Positions 23,127 to 32,653 of a stretch of DNA of 64,000 nucleotides are shown in pieces. Source of the DNA: Treponema sp. UBA4692 (GTDB lineage: Bacteria; Spirochaetota; Spirochaetia; Treponematales; Treponemataceae); the NCBI GenBank assembly GCA_002404895.1, contig DHKO01000045.1:1-64000 (forward strand). The letters are read 5' to 3'. A program made the translations under genes and the position numbers. The notes below the pieces were generated by a model, which was not told the DNA's origin, made no database searches, and saw nothing but the letters and a program-made list of their open reading frames with translations. Each line of letters opens with the position of its first letter. The first letter of the stretch is position 1.

Positions 23127-24029
23127 ATGGCATTCAGACGTGGTTTTAGACGCAGCAATTTTAGACAGAACAGAGAAATCAATCTCGAACAGGCTGCAGC
23201 TTATCTTCAGGAAATTGTTTCAAGAGTAAAGGCAAATCCTGATGAATTTGAAGCGCTCAGAAAAGTATTCAAGAAAAACGTTCCGCTTACAATGAGAAGC
23301 TGGGTTGCGGCTTATCTTTTGAGAAATTCAAGCGGCTCAATCGCTCATTTCGGATTCCGCAAGGAGAGAGAAGAGAGCAGAACTGAAAGAGATTTTTCTC
23401 GCAGAACTTCACAGCGCGAGGAAACTTCTGCTCCAGCGGAAAATGCTTCAGAAAACGCTGCTTCAGCTCCAGTTTCAGCAGAGCAGCCAAGAGAACGCTT
23501 TACACGCGTTGAAATCGCCCCGGAGCAGGCTGCTTCAATTTTTGTTGGAGTCGGAAGAAACCGCCGTGTTTATCCGCGCGACTTGGTCGGACTTTTCATC
23601 AGCGTTGCAGGAATCGAAAAAGACAGAATCGGAAATATCAGCGTGCTCGCAAATTATTCTTTTGTCCAGCTTTACAAGGAAGATGCGGACAAGGCAATCA
23701 GCGCGCTTAACGGATACAATTTCCGCGGCCGCCCGCTCAGTGTAAGCTATTCACGCCAGCGCGACGATGAGAACGCAGGCGATGAAGAAAAAACTGAGTC
23801 TGCGCCAGTTGCGGCGGAAAAAGCTCAGACAATCGAGAATTATGAGAACAACGAGCCTGTTCCGAATGTTTCAAACGCATCGGCTCCAATCGCTGATACT
23901 TTCACAAGACCGAACAGCGACACAGTTGCGGAGCAGGCTGCATTTGCGAAAGCTCAGGCTGAAATGACAGACGAGGAAATCTTGGCTGCCCGCCGCCCTC
24001 GCTCAAGCTCTTCAGCGGACGTTCAGTAA
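23127..24029 (+). CDS. DbpA-type RNA-binding domain protein
   Basis: Likely RNA-binding regulator or chaperone. The 300-residue product starts RRGFRRSNFRQN. It continues with a short helical domain (EINLEQAAAYLQEIVSRV, about 18-75), an Arg/Glu/Ala-rich linker (about 80-125), and a DbpA/CsdA-type C-terminal RNA-binding fold (about 130-210: FVGVGRNRRVYPRDLVGLF, ISVLANYSFVQLYKEDADKA, YNFRGRPLSVSYS). A disordered acidic tail ends the protein. No helicase domain is present, although this fold normally ends DEAD-box helicases. AGGAG (23115-23119) selects the ATG at 23127. A terminator-like hairpin follows at 24119. Confidence 0.75.
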   Translation: MAFRRGFRRSNFRQNREINLEQAAAYLQEIVSRVKANPDEFEALRKVFKKNVPLTMRSWVAAYLLRNSSGSIAHFGFRKEREESRTERDFSRRTSQREETSAPAENASENAASAPVSAEQPRERFTRVEIAPEQAASIFVGVGRNRRVYPRDLVGLFISVAGIEKDRIGNISVLANYSFVQLYKEDADKAISALNGYNFRGRPLSVSYSRQRDDENAGDEEKTESAPVAAEKAQTIENYENNEPVPNVSNASAPIADTFTRPNSDTVAEQAAFAKAQAEMTDEEILAARRPRSSSSADVQ

Positions 24030-24118
24030 AAAGTCCAGTAATTGCTTTGAAGACAGAGTTTTTAATAGATTCTGAACTCAACAGCTAAATTGCTCGAGCT
24101 TAGAATGACAATGACTTT

Positions 24119-24180
24119 TGCCCGGTTTTCATCGTTTCCGCAAAATCGAAAATCAAAAACCGGGCAGAATTTCTTTATTT
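24119..24180 (+). terminator. Probable terminator after the DbpA-domain gene
   Basis: Arms TGCCCGGTTTT (24119-24129) and AAAACCGGGCA (24156-24166) pair over 11 bp around a 26-nt loop that can fold further. AATTTCTTTATTTTT follows. It lies 90 nt after the stop. Confidence 0.6.
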
Positions 24181-24269
24181 TTGCCGCGTTCGCTTTTCTT
24201 TAATTGTCTTTCTTTTTTGAAAACACAATGAATCTAAGTGAAACGCGGCTGTTTTTTGCGTTTTTTCAT

Positions 24270-25001
24270 ATGATAAAAGTTCTTCACACAGGACCGTTAA
24301 AAGTAAACACTCTTGTTGTGCCGCTCGCGGAAAATTTTGTTTTTGTTGTTGATTCTGCGTGCTGCCATTTTTCGCGCGACTCCAATTTTCTGACCGATTA
24401 TCTCAATCAGAATAATCTCGTTCCTGTCGCGGCGGTTCTGACCCACGGTCATTTTGACCACGTTTCCGGGCTGAAATCTTTGCGCAAGTCTTTTTCAAAT
24501 CTTCCGATTGCGATTCATAAGGAAGACTCGAATTTAATCGGGAAAAATTCAAAAATCGAGCAGAAAAAAGGACTTTGTCAGATGGGATTCGATGTTTTTC
24601 TGCCTTTTGTTTCCGATTTGCCTGACGCTGACTGTTTTCTTGAGGACGGAAAATCGCTTTTTGATTCTCTTGGAGACAAAATCTCCGGGAATTTTTCCGA
24701 TGAAAAAAATAAAATCAGCGAAGATTCTTTGAAGAAAATCTTTGAGAAGCTTTCTGAATGGAAAATTTTTCACACGCCGGGACACACAAAAGGAAGCTGC
24801 TGCTTTTATAATTCTGCTGAGAAAATTTTGATTTCAGGCGACACGATGTTTTTTCAGAGCTGGGGAAGAACTGATTTGCCTGGCGGAGACGAGCGTGAAA
24901 TCCACAGAAGCCTCGAAAAAATCCGCGAGAACGTTTCGGACGACACGATTGTTTTCTCTGGGCATGACAAGCACAAATTTTTGCTTTCTGAAAACTTTTA
25001 G
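24270..25001 (+). CDS. MBL-fold metallo-hydrolase (glyoxalase II-like)
   Basis: Metal-dependent hydrolase of about 243 residues. The zinc motif THGHFDHVSG, the second ligand site HTPGHTKGSCC, the Asp in ISGDTMF and the final FSGHDKH are all present, in the arrangement of the YcbL/GloB-like thioesterase group. The true substrate is unknown. The start MIKVLHTGPL fits the family N-terminus, though the frame is open 22 codons further upstream and no ribosome site is clear. It ends convergent with the phosphoesterase gene, the two stops overlapping by four bases. Confidence 0.88.
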   Translation: MIKVLHTGPLKVNTLVVPLAENFVFVVDSACCHFSRDSNFLTDYLNQNNLVPVAAVLTHGHFDHVSGLKSLRKSFSNLPIAIHKEDSNLIGKNSKIEQKKGLCQMGFDVFLPFVSDLPDADCFLEDGKSLFDSLGDKISGNFSDEKNKISEDSLKKIFEKLSEWKIFHTPGHTKGSCCFYNSAEKILISGDTMFFQSWGRTDLPGGDEREIHRSLEKIRENVSDDTIVFSGHDKHKFLLSENF

Positions 25002-25705
25002 AAAAATATCATTTCGCGTTCGGAAGCTGCGGGCGCGCTGAACGGCTGGAAAACGATGTTTCCATCGTCGTCATTTAAAATTGCGATATGGCTTGCCTTT
25101 ACGCCGTCTTTTCCGATTGAGACTAAGGCGAACGAATTCGGCATTCCACCGCGCGGAAGAGAGCAGCTTCCCGGATTCAAAACGATTATTTCCTTTTCCT
25201 GAATCTTCTTTTTCTGGACTGCCGCAATATGTGTGTGTCCGTAAAAAATAATGTCCGCGCCTTTTTTCGCTCCAGCTAAAGCCAAATCTTTTGTGCCGAA
25301 ATAAACGTTGTAGTTGTGTCCGTGCGTCATAAAAATCTTTTTGCCTGAAACCACGGCTTTTGCTTCAACTGGAACTTGAATCAGCTTGCGCTCGTCTGTC
25401 AAAATCGGAATTGTCGAGTTGTCGCCGTTTCCATGCACAAAAAAAATCGCTCCGGGAATAAAATCCATAAGTTCAGAATCAAGATGCGCTTCCTCAAGAA
25501 CCGAAATCAAGTCCGGCATTCCGTCTCCGCAAAAAAACAGCGCGTCGCAGTCTTTTCCAAAATTATAGAGAATGTTTTTTAGAATCCACGGCTTTCCATG
25601 CGAGTCCGACACAACGAGAATTTTTGAATTCGGATTTTCCGCAAGCTTTTTGATTGAATCTTCATCTCCAAGTGCAAAATTCGCCTGCTGAACTAGCTTA
25701 ACCAT
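24998..25705 (-). CDS. YfcE/MJ0936-type metallophosphoesterase
   Basis: Calcineurin-like phosphodiesterase of about 235 residues. The five metal motifs are visible in order: VVSDSHG, FFCGDG, HGNGD, MTHGHNY and YGHTH; then the family's LNPGSCSLPRGG. Relatives hydrolyse phosphodiesters in vitro with unknown natural substrates. The N-terminal 25 residues (LVQQANFALGDEDSIKKL) precede the usual start of the fold and may be an extension. The lipoprotein gene begins 3 nt upstream on the same strand, so the two form an operon. Confidence 0.88.
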   Translation of the reverse strand: MVKLVQQANFALGDEDSIKKLAENPNSKILVVSDSHGKPWILKNILYNFGKDCDALFFCGDGMPDLISVLEEAHLDSELMDFIPGAIFFVHGNGDNSTIPILTDERKLIQVPVEAKAVVSGKKIFMTHGHNYNVYFGTKDLALAGAKKGADIIFYGHTHIAAVQKKKIQEKEIIVLNPGSCSLPRGGMPNSFALVSIGKDGVKASHIAILNDDDGNIVFQPFSAPAASEREMIFF

Positions 25706-25708
25706 AAA

Positions 25709-26515
25709 TTATTCAAAGATAAAATGATTTATCGACTGCAAGCCAGTCTCGCCGTCGATGTAATGAGTGATTTTTCTTTTGCCGCCGAAAAGTCCAGAGA
25801 CAAACGCCGAAAGATTTTTGTGTTCTCTTGGATTTTCAGGGCGCATTTCCGCCATTGCCAAAATTGCACTGTCCAAAAGCTCGCACAGGTCAAAATCCGG
25901 GATGAAATCCACAGCCTCGGTTTCCGCGCTCAAATTGTCCGCCTTGTGCGCGTAGTCCAGAACAAAATCCGCAGTCGCTTCCGAGCCTAGAACATCGTCC
26001 TGCGAGAAAAAGCTGAAAACAGGATAAGGAAGCTCTTTTTCATCTGAATTGTCCTGAAGTTTTGAAAGCGCGATGTGCATTCCGTCAGGCGCGCCGAGAA
26101 TCAGAATTCCGGCTGGATTTTTGTCTTCAAGAAGATTCACAAGCGAGCTTACCCGGGCTTTTCCCGCTGCCATAAAATCGTTCGGGTAGACGAAAAGCGA
26201 GACAAGCCCCGGTTTTTCCTCGGTCTCAACTCCGAAAGTCTCCGTCAAATGCTGGGTGATTTTTTCTATAGAATTTTCATCGTTGTAGCCGTAACCAAGA
26301 ATCAGAATTATATTTTTTTCATTTAGATACGCTTTTGTGGCCGCATCGAGTTTTTTTAGCTTTGAAGGCTCTTTGCTCTGCGCCGGAATTGCGCTTGCGG
26401 CTTCCTCAACTGCGAGGCGGTTCTCTTTTTTGCAGCCGGAGAAAAGAACAGGCAGAAATGCCGAAAGCGAAGCTGAAAAAAACAATGCGATTTTTGCTGA
26501 TTTAGAAATTTTCAT
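25709..26515 (-). CDS. Lipoprotein of unknown function
   Basis: The 268-residue product has a lipoprotein signal peptide with lipobox FSGC (Cys28). The mature part has alternating strands and helices (NIILILGYGYND, GLVSLFVYPNDF, PAGILILGAPDGM, PVFSFFSQDDVLG), recalling a periplasmic binding-protein-like or Rossmann-like fold. I do not recognise a named family with confidence. It is followed after 3 nt by the phosphoesterase gene. It may be exported to the inner or outer membrane. Confidence 0.7.
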   Translation of the reverse strand: MKISKSAKIALFFSASLSAFLPVLFSGCKKENRLAVEEAASAIPAQSKEPSKLKKLDAATKAYLNEKNIILILGYGYNDENSIEKITQHLTETFGVETEEKPGLVSLFVYPNDFMAAGKARVSSLVNLLEDKNPAGILILGAPDGMHIALSKLQDNSDEKELPYPVFSFFSQDDVLGSEATADFVLDYAHKADNLSAETEAVDFIPDFDLCELLDSAILAMAEMRPENPREHKNLSAFVSGLFGGKRKITHYIDGETGLQSINHFIFE

Positions 26516-26633
26516 AATTCAGACATTATAGTGCGGCTGAAAATTTTTTGAAATAACATTTTTTTATGGAGAACTTGGGCAGAATAACAAGTTTTTTTTG
26601 AGAAGCCTTGTTCTAACCGATAATATTTTTGAT

Positions 26634-28034
26634 ATGAAAAAGATTTTACTTTCTGTTGTCTTATTTTCCGCTTCAATTTCGCTTTTTGCGCAGGCTGGAA
26701 TGGAAAATTCGGCGAAAAATAATTCTCTTGCCGGAAAATCTGGAAATTCAAGCCCGGAGATTTCAAAAAACGGGAATCCAAAAAATCAGGGAAAAGAATA
26801 TCATCTTTCTGTTGATGAAGCGGTGAGTCTTGCTAAGGAAAACAATATTTCGATTCAGCGAGGGCAGATTACTTTGGACGCGGCTTTGCGGAGCAAGAAT
26901 CATTCTTGGAACAGCGTCAGCCCGACTTTTTCGGTTGGGGCTTCAAGCTCCGTTCCGCTGGATTCTCTTGCCGGCGGCGACCAGAAATCTTATTACACGG
27001 CGAGCTTTGGAATCAGCGCGACGGCTTCGGTCTCGCTTTCCGCAAATTTTTACACGCAGATTCAGTCGGCGAAGCTTGCTTACAAGCAGCAAAAAATCTC
27101 TTTTGATGACGCTGTGCGCGAGATTGAGCTTAGCGTGCGGCAAAGCTATTACGGTCTGATTTACGAGAACGAGAACATAAAACTTCAGGAAGAAAATTTG
27201 AAAATCGCGAAAACTCAGTATGAAAACAATCTTCAAAAATACAACGCCGGAAGATTGAGCGAAGTTGATGCTTTAAGCGCGGAAGTGAACTATAAATCGA
27301 AAATTCCGACTGTGGAGAATGCGAGAATCACTTATCAAAATGATATGGACTCGTTCAAGCAGGTTTTGGGGCTTATGATTGACGACAGAGTGGAGCTTTC
27401 AGGCTCTCTTTCGGATTGTCTTTATCTTGATGAAATAAAAGTCGAGCAGAAAGACGTGAAATCTTCGAAAATTTCTTTGCTGGAGTCAAAAATCGAGTCG
27501 GCGAAAAATTCTGTTCTTGACAAAAGATTCAGCGCGTTTTCTCCGAGCTTGAGCGCGTCTTTTTCATGGCGGGACGCGAGCTGGTATGCGGGCTACGACG
27601 GGACGGCTCCTGACGCTTCGAAATCAGCGAGCCTTTCCTTGAGCGCATCGATTCCGCTGGACGGTGTTCTTCCGTGGTCGTCAAAAAATGATGCGGTTGA
27701 CAGCGCGAAAGACACTTTGAAGGATTACGAGCTTCAGCTTGACGATGCTTACAAAGACATCAAGCGGACGGTTGACGCGAGCCTGCGCTCGATAAAGCAG
27801 AGCCAGGAGGCAATAAAATACAGGCAGGCGAATGTTGCGCTTGCCGAGAAAACCTACGATATGACAAACGAGGCTTACAGTCGGGGAACAAAAGACCTGC
27901 TCACGCTTCAAAACGCGAACAACACGCTTTTGGACGCGAGGGTTTCCTTGAACAGCGAAATTTTGACTCTTACGAGAGCGATTTTAAATCTTGAAAACAC
28001 AATTGGTGCGGAATTTGGGAGCTTGACAAAATGA
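26634..28034 (+). CDS. TolC-like outer-membrane efflux channel
   Basis: Outer-membrane channel of a tripartite pump. The 466 residues start with a signal peptide (ISLFAQA, about 1-20) and a short S/N/K/G-rich stretch. Two TolC-type repeats follow, with LSVDEAVSLAKENN, YYGLIYENENIKLQEENL, NAGRLSEVDALSAEV in the first half and YEL/DAYKDIKRTVDASL, YSRGTKDLLTLQNANNTLL in the second. The start is the ATG at 26634, 9 nt after a GATAAT box and without a ribosome site; 12 extra codons upstream are possible but unlikely. The stop overlaps the adaptor start by four bases (ATGA). Confidence 0.92.
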   Translation: MKKILLSVVLFSASISLFAQAGMENSAKNNSLAGKSGNSSPEISKNGNPKNQGKEYHLSVDEAVSLAKENNISIQRGQITLDAALRSKNHSWNSVSPTFSVGASSSVPLDSLAGGDQKSYYTASFGISATASVSLSANFYTQIQSAKLAYKQQKISFDDAVREIELSVRQSYYGLIYENENIKLQEENLKIAKTQYENNLQKYNAGRLSEVDALSAEVNYKSKIPTVENARITYQNDMDSFKQVLGLMIDDRVELSGSLSDCLYLDEIKVEQKDVKSSKISLLESKIESAKNSVLDKRFSAFSPSLSASFSWRDASWYAGYDGTAPDASKSASLSLSASIPLDGVLPWSSKNDAVDSAKDTLKDYELQLDDAYKDIKRTVDASLRSIKQSQEAIKYRQANVALAEKTYDMTNEAYSRGTKDLLTLQNANNTLLDARVSLNSEILTLTRAILNLENTIGAEFGSLTK

Positions 28035-29170
28035 AAATCAGAAAATCATTTATTGTTGCCGGAATTGCTGTTCTGTCGGTTGTTTTGACTGCGGTTTATG
28101 CAAACACGATTGGAAAATCATCGGGAAAATCTGGCGCGCCTGGCGGAAGAGGCGGACGCGGCGGAAACGGAGCTGTTGTGTCAGTTAAGACGATGACGGC
28201 TGAAATCAAGACTTTGCACGGATATGTGAACACAAACGGCGAGGTTGAAAGCCAGAATTCAGTCTCTGTCTTTCCTGACATGGGCGGAAAAGTGATGTCA
28301 ACATCGGTAATGCTCGGCTCAAGCGTAAAGAAAAACGAGATAATCGCCTACGTTGACCCGAGCGAGCCTGGAACTTCATACAGATATTCTCCAGTCTACG
28401 CGCCGATTTCAGGAAGCATAATCTCAACTCCGCTGAAAAACGGAACAAAAGTCACGACAAGCACCGCGATTGCGATAATCGGAGACATAAACAATCTTCA
28501 AGTTACCGCGAATGTGCCAGAGCGTTACGTTGCAGTCCTGAAAAAGGGCTTGAAAGCTGAAATCTCCGTGGAGGCTTATCCTGACGTGATTTTTCCTGCG
28601 ACTGTAAGCCGTGTTTCGCCTGTCGTTGACGCTTCAACGAGAACAAAGGAAGTTATTTTGACTTTTGACACTCACGACGAGAGAATCAACGCCGGAATGT
28701 TCGCGAAAGTCAAGCTGTATACGGAAGATTATGCGGGCGAGGTCGTTATGCCAAGCGACGCTCTTGTTCAAAACGGAGACGATTTTTTCGCCTACATTGT
28801 GAATCCGTCTGACGATTCTAAAAATGGAGACAACGGCAAAGGCGGCGGAGAGAAAAATCAGCGCGACGGCAATAGAAATGACGGCGAGACGGTCTCCAAA
28901 GTCAAAGTTGAAAAAGGAAAGTCTGTTGACGGCTACGTTCAGATTTTAAGCGGCGTGAAAGCGGGCGACAAGGTTGTTGTTCAGGGAATGTCAAGCCTTG
29001 GCGACGGCTCGAAAATCCTTGATATTGGAAACCAAAGCAAAAAAACTGAAAACAGTTCTGACGAAATCTTTGGAAAAGGCGGAGATTCTGGAAAAAGCAG
29101 AGGCAAAGAAGCTGGAAATCCTGAATTGAAAAATCCAAAAAACAAAAATCCTGACGGAAAAAATCAGTAA
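28031..29170 (+). CDS. RND efflux membrane-fusion (adaptor) protein
   Basis: Periplasmic adaptor joining the RND pump to the outer-membrane channel. Of 379 residues the first 25 form a signal anchor. A glycine/arginine-rich stretch (APGGRGGRGGNG) follows. Next come the lipoyl/barrel-sandwich halves (about 65-150: GEVESQNSVSVFPDMGGKV, SPVYAPISGSII), a beta-barrel domain (about 155-240) and the membrane-proximal domain with GVKAGDKVVVQG. The C-terminal 60 residues are low-complexity K/N/G/S. The helical hairpin found in many adaptors is almost absent. It overlaps the channel gene by four bases and is followed by the pump after 12 nt. Confidence 0.93.
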   Translation: MKIRKSFIVAGIAVLSVVLTAVYANTIGKSSGKSGAPGGRGGRGGNGAVVSVKTMTAEIKTLHGYVNTNGEVESQNSVSVFPDMGGKVMSTSVMLGSSVKKNEIIAYVDPSEPGTSYRYSPVYAPISGSIISTPLKNGTKVTTSTAIAIIGDINNLQVTANVPERYVAVLKKGLKAEISVEAYPDVIFPATVSRVSPVVDASTRTKEVILTFDTHDERINAGMFAKVKLYTEDYAGEVVMPSDALVQNGDDFFAYIVNPSDDSKNGDNGKGGGEKNQRDGNRNDGETVSKVKVEKGKSVDGYVQILSGVKAGDKVVVQGMSSLGDGSKILDIGNQSKKTENSSDEIFGKGGDSGKSRGKEAGNPELKNPKNKNPDGKNQ

Positions 29171-29182
29171 CAAGGTGAAACT

Positions 29183-32100
29183 ATGTCGATTTCAAAGAAA
29201 ACTCTTGACCATCCGGTTTTGACATTGATTGTTTTTGTCTTGCTTGGAATCATCGGTCTTTTTACATTGAAAAACGTTGCTGTAAGCTTAATGCCGGACG
29301 TTGACTCGCCTTACATAAATGTGCGCACAACTTACACAAACGCAGGCCCTGAATCTGTTGAGAAAAGCGTTACGAAAGTCCTAGAAGGGCAGCTTGTCTC
29401 TTTGAGTGGCCTAAAAACGATGACTTCAACATCTTCGGAAGGCTCTTCTTCAATCAGCCTCGAATTCAACTACGGAACTGACTTGGAAAGCGCGACAAAC
29501 GACATACGCGACAAAATCAGCCGTGTTACAAAAAATCTTCCTGACGACGCAGGCTCTCCTTCAATCTTCAAGATGAGCGCGGACGCAATGCCGATTATGA
29601 GAATCGCAGTCCGCGGAAACCGTTCAAACGATGACTTGAAGATAATTGCCGAGGACCAGATTGTTGACCTTCTCGAGCAGGTTGACGGAGTTGCGGAAGC
29701 GAGCGTTTCAGGCGGAAGGGAGAAAATTCTTCGCGTTGATGTCTCGCAGAACAGGCTCCAGGCTTACGGCCTTACAATGGCGAATATCTCGTCGGCTTTG
29801 TCAAAGCAGAATCTGGAGCTTGGCGGCGGAAAAATCAACGAGGGCGACACAGACTATACAGTCAGAACGACGGGCGAATTTTCAAGCGTTGAAGAAGTCG
29901 CCGACACTGTTATCACGACAATCGACAATTACGTTGTGCGCTTGAGCGACTTGGCGAACGTCTACATGGGCTTCAAGGACAAGACAAGCGAGGTCTACAT
30001 AAACGGGCTTCCGGGAATTTACGTTTCTGTCACAAAGCAGTCTGGAAAAAACACAGTTTCGGTTGCGAAACTGGCGCGCGAGAAAGTTGCGGAAATTCAG
30101 AATTTGATGCCGAGCGATGTTGTGCTTGAAATTATCTCTGACGACTCGGAGTCAATCAACGACACAATTTCAACGCTTTTGGATTCTGCCTATTCCGGCC
30201 TTATTCTCGCGGTCTTAATTTTGTTTCTCTTTTTGAAATCTGGAAAATCAACCTTGATAATCGCAATCTCGATTCCTCTTTCAATCATAATCACTCTTCT
30301 TGCGATGAATTTCGCCGGAATCACGCTTAATATGATGACTTTGACCGGCCTTATTCTCGGCGTGGGAATGATTGTGGACGCGTCAATCGTAATGATTGAG
30401 AACATCTACGTTTACAGGACGCGCGGCGCAAAGCCTAAAATCGCGGCTGTCTTAGGCTCTCAGGAAATGCTGATGAGCGTAATCTCGGGCAACTTGACTA
30501 CAATCTGCGTATTCTTGCCGTTTATCTTCTTCATAAAAGACTTGGGAATGACAGGGCAGATGTTCAAGGGAATCATCTTCACGGTTGTAATCGCGCTGAT
30601 TTCTTCCCTTTTTGTCGCAATTTTCCTTGTGCCGGTTCTGGCTGGCGTTTTCCTGCCGCTCACAAACCGCGTCGAAAAGCCAATCCGCTTCAAGCCGCTC
30701 GCGAAGTTCTACGAGATTTTGGAGCTTCCGATGACCTGGCTCACAAAAATGTACAGAAAAGGCTTGAAATCCGCCCTTGACCATCGCGCGGTTACAGTGA
30801 TTGTGTGCGTGTGCGTTCTTTTGATGTCTTTCATTTTGATTCCGACTTTGAAAGTGAACATGATGAACAACGGAACTGACTCCAGCGTGACGATGAATCT
30901 GACTCTGCCGAACGGAACTCCTCTTGCCGAGACAACCGCAATCCTTAAGGATTTTGAAAGAATCGTAGGCGAGGAGATTCAGGGCTACACAACAGTAATC
31001 ACTTCGATTGGAACGGGGCGCACTTCAAGCACAAACAAAGGCTCGATTCAGATAAATCTTCCGGACGACACAAGCAAGCAGATTGACACTTCCGACACTG
31101 TGCAGAACAAGCTTAGAAAATATTTCAATTCTTATCCGGGCGCGAAATTCTCGTTCAGCCAAGGCTTCGCGCGGCAGATGACAGGCTCGGAATTCAAAAT
31201 CCGCGTAAGCTCAGACGACTTGGACACAGCTTTGGACATCGCCTCAAAGCTCCGCGACGTTATGGAAAGCATTTCGGACATTGGCGAGGTTTCAATCGAC
31301 ACTGACCGCGGCTTGCCTGAAATTCAGATTGTGATTGACCGCCAGCGCGCTTACTCGTTCGGTGTCGATGTTACAACGGTTGCAAAGGAAATAAACTATG
31401 CGATAAACGGCGTTACGGCGACAACTTACCGCGAGAATGGCAAGGAATACGACCTGATTTTGCTTTACGACACAGGCGACAGAAAATCGGCTTCGAATCT
31501 CGAGCAGATTTACGTTAAAGGCACAAACGGAATTGTGAGCGTGGCGAACTTTGCGGAAGTAAAAAAAGGACTCGGTCCGGTTTCAATCAGACGCGAGAAC
31601 CAGACAAGGCGGGTTACAGTTTCCGCAGACAAAAAGACCGACCGAAACTCAACTGAAATCATTCAGGATATAAAAGACGGAGTCGCTTCGAGCTTTATCG
31701 TTCCGGAAGGCGTTTCTGTCGTGTACGAAGGCGCGTGGAAAGATACTCAGGACCAGGGAAAAACTTATCTGATGATTGGAATAATGGCGATTCTTCTCGT
31801 TTTCGGCGTAATGGCTGGAACTTACGAGAGCTTCAAGGCTCCGATTATCAACCTTACGACAATTCCGTTCCTGATTATCGGAGTTGTGTTCATCTTCAAG
31901 TTTACGGGGCAGGCTTTCAGCATGACAAGCGCGGTTGGAGTCATCATGCTGGTGGGAATCGTTGTGAACAACGGAATTATCCTTGTTGACTACACGAATC
32001 TTCTTCTTGACCGTGGCTACAAAATGAAAGAAGCGTGCCTTGAAGCCGGAGCAAGCCGTCTGCGCCCGGTTCTGATGACAACGCTCACGACAATTCTCGG

Positions 32101-32296
32101 AATGATTCCGATGTGCTTTGCCACCGAGGGAAGCGCGGCGATGGTTCAGCCGATTGCTGTCGCGGTTACAGGCGGACTCACGTCATCGACTTTCGTGACA
32201 TTGTTCTTTATCCCGGTTCTTTTCTCGCTCGTGATGAAAGAGAAAAAACGCGAGAAAAGCAGAATTGAAGTTTTTTTGACAGACGAAAGCAAGTAA
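29183..32296 (+). CDS. RND-family efflux pump (AcrB/MdtB-like)
   Basis: Inner-membrane, proton-driven exporter of 1037 residues. The first helix (about 10-30) is followed by the first porter domain (PDVDSPYINVRTTYTNAGPESVE). The helix bundle about 335-500 contains the characteristic GLILGVGMIVDASIVMIEN with paired Asp residues. The second porter half and the second bundle (about 850-1025: VGIVVNNGIILVDYTN, LRPVLMTTLTTILGMIPM) complete the pump. AAGGTGA precedes the ATG. It follows channel and adaptor in one operon. Substrates could be drugs, bile acids or heavy metals; nothing in the sequence decides. Confidence 0.96.
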   Translation: MSISKKTLDHPVLTLIVFVLLGIIGLFTLKNVAVSLMPDVDSPYINVRTTYTNAGPESVEKSVTKVLEGQLVSLSGLKTMTSTSSEGSSSISLEFNYGTDLESATNDIRDKISRVTKNLPDDAGSPSIFKMSADAMPIMRIAVRGNRSNDDLKIIAEDQIVDLLEQVDGVAEASVSGGREKILRVDVSQNRLQAYGLTMANISSALSKQNLELGGGKINEGDTDYTVRTTGEFSSVEEVADTVITTIDNYVVRLSDLANVYMGFKDKTSEVYINGLPGIYVSVTKQSGKNTVSVAKLAREKVAEIQNLMPSDVVLEIISDDSESINDTISTLLDSAYSGLILAVLILFLFLKSGKSTLIIAISIPLSIIITLLAMNFAGITLNMMTLTGLILGVGMIVDASIVMIENIYVYRTRGAKPKIAAVLGSQEMLMSVISGNLTTICVFLPFIFFIKDLGMTGQMFKGIIFTVVIALISSLFVAIFLVPVLAGVFLPLTNRVEKPIRFKPLAKFYEILELPMTWLTKMYRKGLKSALDHRAVTVIVCVCVLLMSFILIPTLKVNMMNNGTDSSVTMNLTLPNGTPLAETTAILKDFERIVGEEIQGYTTVITSIGTGRTSSTNKGSIQINLPDDTSKQIDTSDTVQNKLRKYFNSYPGAKFSFSQGFARQMTGSEFKIRVSSDDLDTALDIASKLRDVMESISDIGEVSIDTDRGLPEIQIVIDRQRAYSFGVDVTTVAKEINYAINGVTATTYRENGKEYDLILLYDTGDRKSASNLEQIYVKGTNGIVSVANFAEVKKGLGPVSIRRENQTRRVTVSADKKTDRNSTEIIQDIKDGVASSFIVPEGVSVVYEGAWKDTQDQGKTYLMIGIMAILLVFGVMAGTYESFKAPIINLTTIPFLIIGVVFIFKFTGQAFSMTSAVGVIMLVGIVVNNGIILVDYTNLLLDRGYKMKEACLEAGASRLRPVLMTTLTTILGMIPMCFATEGSAAMVQPIAVAVTGGLTSSTFVTLFFIPVLFSLVMKEKKREKSRIEVFLTDESK

Positions 32297-32302
32297 ACTG
32301 AT

Positions 32303-32320
32303 TGCGCCGTCCGTGGCGCA
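32303..32320. repeat. Dispersed 6-6-6 hairpin (class-2 palindrome), leader of the pump-associated gene
   Basis: TGCGCC-GTCCGT-GGCGCA, seven nt after the pump stop and 11 nt before the ribosome site of the next gene. The element in uvrC (35894-35911) has TGTGCC-ATCCGT-GGCACA and the copy at 37157-37174 has the same stem. The stem differs at one pair on both sides, so base pairing is kept. Confidence 0.7.
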
Positions 32321-32346
32321 CGTTTTCCAAAAAAGGAGATAAAAAT

Positions 32347-32631
32347 ATGGTTCGTTGTGAGATAATTGCAAATCAGTCGGTTCAGGAAGAAATCGTGGTT
32401 CTTTTGGAAGAGTACATTCCCGACTGCCTTTACACGATAATCCCGACCGTTACAGGCCGCGGAAAAAACAGCTACAAGCTCGGAAACTCAACCTGGCCCG
32501 AGACAAATTTCATTCTCGTCTCCTATGTTGACGACAGCAAGGTGAGCATTGTGCGCGCGATAATAAAAGCCGTAAAAGAAAAATTCAAAGGCGAAGGAAT
32601 CAAGCTCTTCTTTGTGAACGCGACGGAATAA
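32347..32631 (+). CDS. PG0541-like PII-fold transporter-associated protein
   Basis: Small cytoplasmic protein of 94 residues, of a family usually encoded beside RND pumps in Bacteroidota and spirochaetes. I recognise it by position and by the ferredoxin-like pattern: VRCEIIANQSVQEEIVVLLE, then TVTGRGKNSYKLGN, then FILVSYVDDSKVSIVRAIIKAVKEKF. This resembles PII signal proteins, with the T-loop region held by RGKNSYK. AAAAGGAG selects the ATG at 32347. It probably senses a ligand for, or interacts with, the pump; that role is inferred. Confidence 0.75.
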   Translation: MVRCEIIANQSVQEEIVVLLEEYIPDCLYTIIPTVTGRGKNSYKLGNSTWPETNFILVSYVDDSKVSIVRAIIKAVKEKFKGEGIKLFFVNATE

Positions 32632-32653
32632 AACTAGAATCTAAGAAGTCAAA

